A DNA stretch of 5,980 nt from Nitrospirota bacterium (GTDB lineage Bacteria > Nitrospirota > Thermodesulfovibrionia > Thermodesulfovibrionales > JdFR-88): assembly GCA_021819985.1 (NCBI GenBank), contig JAKAEG010000201.1, forward strand, positions 1 to 5,980. The letters run 5' to 3'. Positions 1 to 4,235 of the stretch are shown piece by piece. The position numbers and the translations under genes were made by a program. The notes under the pieces are model-generated. The model ran no database searches. It was not told where the DNA came from and saw only the letters and a program-made list of their open reading frames with translations. Every line of letters begins with the position of its first letter. The first letter of the stretch is position 1.

Positions 1-855
1 GCCGCTTTTAGCTCACGACCAAGGGCTTGTTTCCACGCCCCGGACATATCAAAATTTTCCCATACCACACCGGCAAAATCCGTAGGCAGTTCCATCGTTT
101 TGCTAGTGGCAAGCGTGCAAACTTTAGAACGACCAAGGCGTCCAATAAAATATCCAAGCTCCAAAAGAGTGTTCTGACGAGGACGGAGCCTTGGCTTATC
201 CCCAACTTTACAGCCTTCGTCATCTGGCGTTAGCAGAACGATTGCAAAGCCAACTTCACCGTGTGCCTCGACCTTTTCGATAACTGTCCGCCCTTGATTT
301 GGTTGCTCGTGCAAAATAATGGCTTGAAAACCAATCTTCTCAAGAAACCGAGCCACAGCTTCCCGAGCACCCTCATCGTGACCGTGAACAATAAACACTT
401 TTCGAGAAAGTGTCTGGGCCGAAGTTTTCGGCGAATCCGCAATAGATTCGGTTTGCACGCACGCATCAATTTCATCACGTAACCAGCCGATAGCCTGGCG
501 TAAGAGTAGGACAGATTGGTCCTTGCCTTCGCTCACATATTGGCTCCCGTACGTCATCATAATGTGGAGAGCCACCAAACGGGGTTACCCGCATTGTGAC
601 TGGGCCGTTATCCAATTTCACTGCAGCACTATACCTCTTGTATTCAACAGTGTCGTGTCCGAAAACCGACGTCAGTACACCGTCGATATTGGCTTCTAAG
701 GCTTTCACTTCCGTACTCCAGCGCTTTTGAATAATTTGAGGATTGAATGCCTCGATGTCTTTGATGAGTTTTTCAAGCCGCAAAATGCCATTTCTCATTT
801 TTTCGATAGTTAAAATTGCCATTTTGGGTTCCTGATAGGGTTTGCGTCTAGCCAT
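1..855 (-). pseudogene. TIR-like nucleotide-binding protein (CAP12/Pycsar-effector TIR type), frameshifted and partial
   Basis: Two overlapping minus-strand frames together encode one recognisable protein. Residues 1-104 (from ATG at 855, MARRKPYQ) form the N-terminal region seen in this family, including FGHDTVEYKRY. The frame then shifts, and the rest (SQYVSEGKDQSV, RQAIGWLRDEID) continues in the other frame into a TIR-like domain from about residue 152. Key motifs are VFIVHGHDEG, LHEQPNQGRTVIEK, VLLTPDDEG and NTLLELGYFIGRLGR, where Glu ~232 is the likely catalytic residue. The domain resembles PF10137/COG4271. Relatives act as NAD+-degrading effectors in CBASS and Pycsar antiphage defence; that role is inferred here. 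Removing one G at 542-543 (plus strand) restores a single frame. Uncorrected, the first frame stops at 475-477. The C-terminus, probably 10-20 residues, lies beyond the left edge. Start 855 is preferred because an upstream ATG at 885 falls inside a likely -10 box. It could be a decayed gene, a sequencing error, or two genes with the second starting at ATG 560. Confidence 0.8.
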
Positions 856-1051
856 AACATTCCGTCCATGTGATTTTATGAACATAATACAATATTTCGT
901 TCATTGACGGCAAAAGCGGGTATCTGGAAAAATTGCCTAGGACGCATACTCCATTAATCGTGTGCGAAAGTGGGCGCGGAATTAAGAAACATCCATCGAG
1001 TGAAAAGAGCAAAAAAGCGCGCAAACGAAACTCGCTCCATAACGTATCCAT
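848..1051 (-). CDS. Small hypothetical ORF upstream of the TIR-like gene
   Basis: This 67-codon frame begins MDTLWSEFRL and ends ECYG. I do not recognise the product. Two things argue for translation. The ATG at 1051 follows a strong Shine-Dalgarno (GTGAGGAGTACAA, about 5 nt spacing). The stop (848-850) lies just inside the TIR-like gene, overlapping its ATG (853-855) by 8 nt, as in translationally coupled pairs. Against it, the protein has no clear domain, no convincing membrane segment and several scattered cysteines, and a plausible promoter for the next gene lies within it. It could be a small partner or leader peptide, the remnant of a longer gene, or a chance frame. Confidence 0.35.
   Translation of the reverse strand: MDTLWSEFRLRAFLLFSLDGCFLIPRPLSHTINGVCVLGNFSRYPLLPSMNEILYYVHKITWTECYG
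884..913 (-). promoter_or_regulatory. Candidate promoter for the TIR-like gene
   Basis: On the minus strand, TTGCCG (908-913) is followed by an 18-bp spacer and TATTAT (884-889), which resembles a sigma-70 promoter with 4/6 and 5/6 matches. Transcription would begin near 877, about 20 nt before the ATG at 855. A weak GGACGG lies just upstream of that ATG as a possible ribosome binding site. The promoter sits inside the small upstream ORF, so the TIR-like gene could be expressed independently of it. Confidence 0.4.
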
Positions 1052-1227
1052 TTGTACTCCTCACAATAACAGCAATCGTCGATTTCTCTGAGCATCTGTA
1101 ACCTGACGCAGTCTATCCCCCAAAAAACGTTAGGGTTTAAGGGGTATCATTTAAATTGGGCCTTTTTGTCGGGTGCGGTTAAATGCGCTGACGTGCTATA
1201 TGAATAATCAGCTTGAAACGAGTGCTC
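1052..1227. other. Intergenic stretch with no supported gene
   Basis: This stretch lies between the HU stop and the ATG of the small ORF, both on the minus strand. It contains the ribosome binding site of the small ORF (about 1056-1064) and AT-rich tracts such as TTTAAAT near 1150. I see no clear terminator hairpin for HU, no tRNA-like fold and no convincing -35/-10 pair. Confidence 0.5.
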
Positions 1228-1515
1228 TTACTTTTTCCCGAGAATCGCATCCTTAGCCGTTTTTGCCACTCGGAACTTCACGACCTTTTTGGCCGGGATT
1301 TTTATCGAGGCTCCAGTCTGAGGGTTTCTGCCCATGCGGGCTTTGCGCTGCATGAGAACGATCTTGCCGATGCCGGGCAGCGTGAAGGAGTTCTTGGCCT
1401 CCTTGTACGAGAGCTTCGCGATCTCATCCAGAACCGCCACCGCCTGTGACTTCTTGATCTCCACCTTCTTTGCCAGGTGCTCCGCAATCTGGGACTTCGT
1501 CATCGCCTTGGCCAT
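1228..1515 (-). CDS. HU/IHF-family DNA-binding protein
   Basis: This encodes a 95-residue histone-like protein that binds and bends DNA as a dimer in the nucleoid. It has the full HU layout. The N-terminal helices (MAKAMTKSQIAEHLAKKVEI, then a second helix around VLDEIAKL) are followed by the FTLPGIGKIVL strand region. Next comes the DNA-binding arm with the family signature (RKARMGRNPQTGASIKIPAKK), and then VVKFRVAKTAKDAILGKK. The arm retains the Arg-Asn-Pro tip that intercalates into DNA in characterised HU/IHF proteins. Its length is typical of HU (about 90-95). The start at 1515 is supported by a strong GGAGGAAGG upstream. It is transcribed divergently from the DUF2127 gene. The MAKAMTKSQI-type N-terminus marks a variant group rather than E. 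coli-like hupA/hupB, so no symbol is given. Confidence 0.95.
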   Translation of the reverse strand: MAKAMTKSQIAEHLAKKVEIKKSQAVAVLDEIAKLSYKEAKNSFTLPGIGKIVLMQRKARMGRNPQTGASIKIPAKKVVKFRVAKTAKDAILGKK

Positions 1516-1522
1516 AAACCCT

Positions 1523-1529
1523 TCCTCCG
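1523..1529 (-). promoter_or_regulatory. Ribosome binding site of the HU gene
   Basis: On the minus strand, GGAGGAAGG lies a few bases before the ATG at 1515. This is a strong match to the 16S rRNA anti-Shine-Dalgarno sequence, fixes the start, and suggests high expression as expected for HU. Confidence 0.7.
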
Positions 1530-1553
1530 GTATTTTTATTTAAAAACTTTAAT

Positions 1554-1581
1554 ATTATAAGGGATTTTTCTTAGAAAAAGG
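1554..1581 (-). promoter_or_regulatory. Promoter of the HU gene
   Basis: A perfect TATAAT -10 box (1554-1559, minus strand) is followed by an AT-rich leader of roughly 30 nt before the ribosome binding site and ATG. The -35 region is weak: CCTTTT at 1576-1581 sits at a 16-bp spacer. The -10 box is convincing and the -35 is tentative. Confidence 0.55.
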
Positions 1582-1613
1582 GCTCCCGCACCCTGCCTTA
1601 ATGTTAGAATTTT

Positions 1614-1621
1614 GCTATAAC
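1614..1621 (+). promoter_or_regulatory. Extended -10 promoter of the DUF2127 gene
   Basis: TTGCTATAAC contains a TG-n-TATAAC extended -10 element, with the hexamer at 1616-1621. No good -35 is seen at the right distance, which is common for extended -10 promoters. The predicted start of transcription is at about 1628, the same position as the best start codon, so the message may be leaderless or nearly so. Together with the HU promoter it forms a divergent pair. Confidence 0.4.
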
Positions 1622-1627
1622 CAAACC

Positions 1628-2134
1628 ATGGATGAAAAAAGAAGAAATCTGATCCACAAGGGCTTTGAAATAGGCATACTGCTTAAATTCGTTGACGGCA
1701 TCCTTGAGCTGATGGGCGGCATGGCGCTCTTTTGGCTCTCCCCTCAAATGCTCAAGGGGTTTGTCTGGGCAATAACCCGGCACGAATTGAGCGAGGACCC
1801 GACTGACCTGGTGGCGAATTTCCTGATCAGGTCGGCCCAGCACTTCTCTGTGAGCGCCAGGGTGTTCGCATCCGCTTACCTGCTTTCCCATGGGATCATC
1901 AAAATAGCCCTGGTCCTGTCGCTCTGGAGGCGGAAACTCTGGGCCTATCCGGCCGCAATCGTCTTTTTCATCCTTTTCATAATCTACCAGATGTACAGAT
2001 ACACCCATCACCACTCGGCATGGCTTATCCTGCTTTCCATATTGGACGTAATTGTGGTAATGCTTACCTGGATGGAATACGGAAATCTCAAGCGGCGTTC
2101 ACATAATTATGGTGGGAACAAGACCACGTCATGA
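1628..2134 (+). CDS. DUF2127 family integral membrane protein
   Basis: This encodes 168 residues of a predicted inner-membrane protein with four hydrophobic segments. They lie roughly at residues 15-40 (IGILLKFVDGILELMGGMAL), 75-100 (VFASAYLLSHGIIKIALVL), 107-125 (YPAAIVFFILFIIYQMY) and 131-152 (AWLILLSILDVIVVMLTWM). The order of motifs fits DUF2127 (PF09900): a Phe-Glu-hydrophobic-Lys-Gly/Asp-Glu first helix, HELSEDPTDL in the loop, AQHFSVSARVF, LLSHGIIK, RRKLWAYP and YQMYRYTHHHS. The biochemical function of the family is unknown to me. The ATG at 1628 (MDEKRRNL) is chosen over one at 1601. Family proteins begin near this point, and the upstream ATG would overlap a promoter-like -10. No Shine-Dalgarno precedes either start. 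It is divergent from HU. It probably forms a single-gene unit, since the next gene has its own promoter. Confidence 0.9.
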   Translation: MDEKRRNLIHKGFEIGILLKFVDGILELMGGMALFWLSPQMLKGFVWAITRHELSEDPTDLVANFLIRSAQHFSVSARVFASAYLLSHGIIKIALVLSLWRRKLWAYPAAIVFFILFIIYQMYRYTHHHSAWLILLSILDVIVVMLTWMEYGNLKRRSHNYGGNKTTS

Positions 2135-2140
2135 TTTGGA

Positions 2141-2176
2141 CGCAGACTTACGAGAGAAATCAGTTTCATCTCTGCG
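2141..2176 (+). repeat. Nested stem-loop after the DUF2127 gene
   Basis: CGCAGA (2141-2146) pairs with TCTGCG (2171-2176). Inside it, GAAA (2156-2159) pairs with TTTC (2164-2167) around a TCAG loop, with GAGA/TCTC pairing between. It begins 7 nt after the stop codon, a typical place for a 3' end structure. No T-run follows, so it is not a standard Rho-independent terminator. It might stabilise the transcript end. Confidence 0.35.
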
Positions 2177-2257
2177 ACGTTCTTTCAAGGACCCGTCTGA
2201 TAGATGCCGCAACCCGGTCCGGCCGGTTGATTTCAAACGGTCGCTTCTTGCCACATG

Positions 2258-2263
2258 TATAAT
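2258..2263 (+). promoter_or_regulatory. -10 box upstream of the SpoIIAA-like gene
   Basis: TATAAT lies in an AT-rich stretch (about 2256-2279) that contrasts with GC-rich flanks. I cannot find a good -35 at 16-18 bp. Transcription would start near 2270 and give a leader of about 45 nt that includes the hairpin at 2280-2302. Confidence 0.45.
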
Positions 2264-2279
2264 TTAAATAAAATAAAAA

Positions 2280-2302
2280 CCCGGCGGGATGGTGCAGCCG
2301 GG
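2280..2302 (+). repeat. GC-rich leader hairpin just before the ribosome binding site
   Basis: CCCGGC (2280-2285) and GCCGGG (2297-2302) can form a six-pair all-GC stem with an 11-nt loop. It lies in the predicted 5' UTR and ends 3 nt before the AAGGAGA ribosome binding site (about 2304-2310). It would not cover that site. A structure here can affect mRNA stability or ribosome loading. No known riboswitch is recognised. Confidence 0.4.
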
Positions 2303-2315
2303 AAAGGAGAGTCCC

Positions 2316-2678
2316 ATGATCAAGGTGATGCCTGAAAGCAAGGGAAACGTTCTTATACTTGAGGCCGAGGGCAAATTAACTGACCGGGATTACAAGGATG
2401 TACTTATCCCTCGCCTGGAATCGATCATCGGTGAACATGGCAAGGCGCGGCTTCTGCTGGACATGGGAGAGGAATTCCATGGCTGGGAGGCCGCGGCGCT
2501 ATGGGATGATGCCCATTTTGGGATCGCGCACAGAAAAGATTTTGAAAAAATGGGCGTGGTCGGCGGGCCAAAATGGGTCGAATGGGGTTTGAAGCTCGCC
2601 GCGTTGGCAATCAGCGGCGAGATAAGAAGCTTCCCCTCAAGCGAGCGGGAGGAGGCGTTGCGCTGGATTAATGCCTGA
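2316..2678 (+). CDS. SpoIIAA-like (STAS-fold) protein
   Basis: This encodes 120 residues resembling the SpoIIAA-like family (PF11964). That family shares the STAS/anti-sigma-factor-antagonist fold but usually lacks the phosphorylated serine motif of true SpoIIAA. Visible family features are an N-terminal strand (NVLILEAEGKLTDRDYKDVL), the helix around PRLESIIGEHGKARLLLDM, then EFHGWEAAALWDDAHFG, the HRKDFEKMGVVGGPKWVEWG motif, and SGEIRSFPSSEREEALRWI at the end. The protein is soluble and cytoplasmic with no signal peptide. Its role is not known precisely; structural work on relatives suggests lipid or small-ligand binding, which I state only as background. The ATG at 2316 has a good ribosome binding site (AAAGGAGAG, 6 nt spacing); an upstream ATG at 2289 lies inside the leader hairpin loop and is rejected. 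It has its own -10 and a terminator, so it is probably monocistronic. Confidence 0.85.
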   Translation: MIKVMPESKGNVLILEAEGKLTDRDYKDVLIPRLESIIGEHGKARLLLDMGEEFHGWEAAALWDDAHFGIAHRKDFEKMGVVGGPKWVEWGLKLAALAISGEIRSFPSSEREEALRWINA

Positions 2679-2709
2679 TCTATAAACTGGTGCGCTATGC
2701 TGACAAGGG

Positions 2710-2729
2710 GTTCGGGGATGCCCCGGAAC
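2710..2729 (+). repeat. Strong hairpin downstream of the SpoIIAA-like gene
   Basis: GTTC (2710-2713) and GGGG (2714-2717) pair with CCCC (2721-2724) and GAAC (2726-2729), with an ATG loop and one bulged G at 2725. It starts 32 nt after the stop codon. It has no U-tract and precedes the true terminator, so it is best read as a 3' UTR structure. Confidence 0.4.
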
Positions 2730-2762
2730 AAAGGTCCGAAATCACCGGAATAATCATTTCCG

Positions 2763-2788
2763 CGCCCCCGCGAGGGCGGCCTTTTTTA
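2763..2788 (+). terminator. Rho-independent terminator of the SpoIIAA-like gene
   Basis: CGCCC (2763-2767) pairs with GGGCG (2774-2778) around a six-base loop, followed by GCC and a T-run (2782-2787). It terminates plus-strand transcription and lies between convergent genes. On the minus strand no T-run follows the hairpin, so it does not look bidirectional. Confidence 0.6.
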
Positions 2789-2802
2789 TTTTAAGCCTGT
2801 TT

Positions 2803-3120
2803 CTATTCCTCAGCCGCCGGCGCGGTCTCTTTCTTTTTTCTGCCTCTCCGGCCAGTGCCTTTTCCAGCTTTTGTCTTTCTTGCACGTTTAGGAGCAGAAG
2901 CGGCTGCCCTTTTGGCTTTCCGCCTGGGTCGGCCAGGGCCTTTCCCAAGCACGCTCTCCCGGATACCGTTGAGGAAGTCTTCCACGCTTTTTTGTCTCGT
3001 ATCTTCAGGAATGAGGGATATAACATGCTTAAGCTGTTCGGAAAGCTTGCCGCTTAATTCGCGAAGTTCAGAGATGCTACGTTCGCCCTGTTTTTTTATC
3101 AGTTTGATTATATCGGCCAT
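2803..3120 (-). CDS. Small protein with helical N-terminus and AT-hook-like basic tail
   Basis: This encodes 105 residues in two parts. Residues 1-58 (MADIIKLIKKQGERSISELR onward, ending FLNGIRESVL) are mixed-charge and probably helical, suiting dimerisation or protein contact. Residues 59-105 are rich in Lys, Arg, Ala and Gly, with an AT-hook-like core GKGPGRPRRK (59-68) and a second Gly-Arg/Lys cluster (GRRGRKKK). The tail ends in an acidic PAAEE. AT-hooks bind the minor groove of AT-rich DNA, and Lys/Ala-rich tails resemble bacterial histone H1-like proteins. A nucleoid or DNA-binding role is therefore inferred, not proven. I do not recognise a named family. The start at 3120 is fixed by CAGGAGG 5-6 nt upstream; an ATG at 3174 would overlap the -35 box. 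It is convergent with the SpoIIAA-like gene and has its own promoter. Confidence 0.75.
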   Translation of the reverse strand: MADIIKLIKKQGERSISELRELSGKLSEQLKHVISLIPEDTRQKSVEDFLNGIRESVLGKGPGRPRRKAKRAAASAPKRARKTKAGKGTGRRGRKKKETAPAAEE

Positions 3121-3131
3121 CCGAGCCTCCT

Positions 3132-3147
3132 GTAATTTTTGAATTAC
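3132..3147. promoter_or_regulatory. Inverted repeat overlapping the -10 and transcription start (possible operator)
   Basis: GTAATT (3132-3137) and AATTAC (3142-3147) form a perfect 6-bp inverted repeat around a TTTG centre. It covers the promoter-proximal edge of the -10 box and the predicted start of transcription. A repressor bound here, possibly the AT-hook-like product itself, would block the promoter. The RNA hairpin would be weak, so a protein site is the likelier reading. Confidence 0.35.
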
Positions 3148-3174
3148 TGTATGTCCAAGAGAAAAATCTGTCAA
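3146..3174 (-). promoter_or_regulatory. Near-consensus sigma-70 promoter of the AT-hook-like gene
   Basis: On the minus strand, a perfect TTGACA (3169-3174) is followed by exactly 17 bp and TACAGT (3146-3151), a 4/6 match to the -10. The predicted transcription start is near 3139, giving a leader of about 20 nt with a strong ribosome binding site at about 3126-3132. This is the best promoter in the window. Confidence 0.7.
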
Positions 3175-3192
3175 GAAAGCGTTTTCAGAAAC

Positions 3193-3267
3193 TCAAGCTT
3201 TTTCTTTGCGAAGAATCCAGATCGACTCCACACCGAATTTTTCGAGGTGAAGCAAATAATCATTCAT
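3193..3267 (-). pseudogene. Short ORF fragment, CysD-like N-terminal resemblance (tentative)
   Basis: A 24-codon frame encodes MNDYLLHLEKFGVESIWILR and then KEKA before a TGA at 3193-3195. Its ATG (3265-3267) overlaps the stop region of the membrane gene (ATGAATGA), so it could be translated by coupling. The stretch HLEKFGVESIWILRK recalls the opening residues of sulfate adenylyltransferase small subunits (HLxxLExESIxIIRE). The P-loop region that should follow is absent, so at most this is a relic. The resemblance is short and could be chance. Confidence 0.25.
3241..3249. repeat. 9-bp direct repeat, copy 1 (TTCGAGGTG)
   Basis: This is identical to the copy at 4021-4029 and in the same orientation. 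The two copies bracket the AT-rich membrane-protein gene at about the distance expected if 780 bp had been inserted with a 9-bp target-site duplication. Confidence 0.45.
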
Positions 3268-3976
3268 CGACTTTGGTTTTAAAAAAATTTCCCGCTGGCA
3301 TACTCTCATTTAGTGCAATCTTCTCGCTTTCGCTTGCTGATTTTACCATGTCACGGATCTCTGCTTTTATGTGATTCGCCATTTTGTAGCCGACGTAATA
3401 ACCCAGCTCCAGAGTAGTGTAATATTTTATTAACCAAAAAATTGTTACCGCAGTAATTATAGAAAAGAAATAAACCATTTCATTCCCAGAAATTAATTTA
3501 TCAACAAACGCGCTCATGTAATGTACAACAAAAAGTAAAAATAATAAAATTATCAACGAGCTTGACATCGACCTTGCATCTTCTCTAATTTGCTTTTCTT
3601 TTTTATAAAAATTGCTCAGAAAATCATTATCCTTGAGTATTAAATATAATTGAATATCCCTATCGGAAAGACAATCTTCCGAATTGTTCTCAACTTTGAC
3701 GCTGAATATTTTTGGCGCAATTGTTAACATGAGCAATGGAAAAATAAATTTTAAGATTCTGATTAATATTGCTGCAATTAGAAAAACTATCAGGATTTCT
3801 ACAGTAACCATTTGGGTAAAATCACCCAAATGTACCGATAATAAATGATCAATCAGGGATTCTTTATTCTTATAATAAAACCAGATCACTTCTGATGCTA
3901 GCAGCAGGTTAATAAAATTGAATAACCATTCACTTTTTAATAGCAAAGAAACAAAATCTTTGTCTTTTTCTTTCAT
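3260..3976 (-). CDS. AT-rich multi-pass membrane protein of unknown family
   Basis: This encodes 238 residues that I do not recognise. The protein opens with a short charged N-terminus (MKEKDKDF). A hydrophobic segment follows at about 13-35, then a long one at about 57-88 (VEILIVFLIAAILIRILKFI and onward) that may be one or two helices. A soluble loop of about 50 residues follows (VKVENNSEDCLSDRDIQLYL and onward, with a charged KKEKQIREDARS segment). Two more helices lie at about 139-160 (SSLIILLFLLFVVHYMSAF) and 167-186 (MVYFFSIITAVTIFWLIKYY). A soluble C-terminal tail ends it. The ATG at 3976 is preceded by AGAGGAAATT, a good ribosome binding site. The gene is far more AT-rich than its neighbours and has many AAA, ATT and TTA codons, which suggests transfer from another source. 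It stands alone, with 9-bp direct repeats on both sides. Confidence 0.75.
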   Translation of the reverse strand: MKEKDKDFVSLLLKSEWLFNFINLLLASEVIWFYYKNKESLIDHLLSVHLGDFTQMVTVEILIVFLIAAILIRILKFIFPLLMLTIAPKIFSVKVENNSEDCLSDRDIQLYLILKDNDFLSNFYKKEKQIREDARSMSSSLIILLFLLFVVHYMSAFVDKLISGNEMVYFFSIITAVTIFWLIKYYTTLELGYYVGYKMANHIKAEIRDMVKSASESEKIALNESMPAGNFFKTKVDE

Positions 3977-3993
3977 TTTAATTTCCTCTCGGA

Positions 3994-4002
3994 ATTATAA
4001 CA
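3994..4002 (-). promoter_or_regulatory. Extended -10 promoter of the AT-rich membrane gene
   Basis: On the minus strand, CTGTTATAAT holds a perfect TATAAT (3994-3999) with TG one base upstream. The spacer region is T-rich and no strong -35 is visible. Transcription would start about 11 nt before the ATG at 3976, just ahead of the ribosome binding site. Confidence 0.5.
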
Positions 4003-4020
4003 GATTAAAAAACTGTAGTG

Positions 4021-4029
4021 TTCGAGGTG
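4021..4029. repeat. 9-bp direct repeat, copy 2 (TTCGAGGTG)
   Basis: This is the partner of 3241-3249. On the minus strand it reads CACCTCGAA preceded directly by ATG (4030-4032). If the DNA between the repeats is removed with one copy kept, an ATG joins in frame to the ORF fragment downstream (MHLEKFGVESIWILRKEKA). Confidence 0.45.
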
Positions 4030-4235
4030 CATTTTGAAATCAGTGCTCACCTTTAAAAAAATTGACTCAAGGGGGTTATTAAGGTGATCCCGGCCTTTTT
4101 GCATAATTAAGGCCATTGCAAGCACTGCGCTTCACAAAGGCGCGCTTTTTTTCCAGCGCGGGCAGGGCAAAGTAAGCGCATAGTTGCCACACGCAGTATA
4201 TAATATTTATTGCCGATCAAGATAAGGGTAAAACT
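4030..4235. other. Intergenic region with two inverted repeats and a -10 box
   Basis: No gene is supported here. GGCCTT (4092-4097) and AAGGCC (4109-4114) form a 6-bp inverted repeat with an AT-rich 11-bp centre. CGCGCT (4141-4146) and AGCGCG (4155-4160) form a second, with a T-rich loop. Neither has a T-run immediately after it on either strand, so they are weak terminator candidates. TATAAT at 4199-4204 is a likely -10 for the radical SAM gene, with no good -35. Confidence 0.45.
4199..4204 (+). promoter_or_regulatory. -10 box of the radical SAM gene
   Basis: TATAAT lies within GTATATAATATT. Transcription would start near 4211 and leave a leader of about 25 nt to the ATG at 4236. The ribosome binding site is modest (AAGGG, about 4224-4228). 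No consensus -35 lies at 16-18 bp; TTGCCA at 4184 is too close. Confidence 0.45.

Noticed and set aside
883..885. Upstream ATG as the start of the TIR-like gene (MFIKSHGRNV)
   Set aside because: It falls in the putative -10 box, has no ribosome binding site, and family proteins begin with a MARRKP-like sequence matching the ATG at 855.
3175..3259. Operon link between the AT-rich membrane gene and the AT-hook-like gene
   Set aside because: Both are on the minus strand, but a near-consensus promoter (3146-3174) lies between them and composition changes sharply, so separate units are more likely.
4141..4160. CGCGCT/AGCGCG hairpin as a terminator
   Set aside because: The T-tract is in the loop, not after the stem, on both strands; there is no transcription unit ending nearby on the plus strand.
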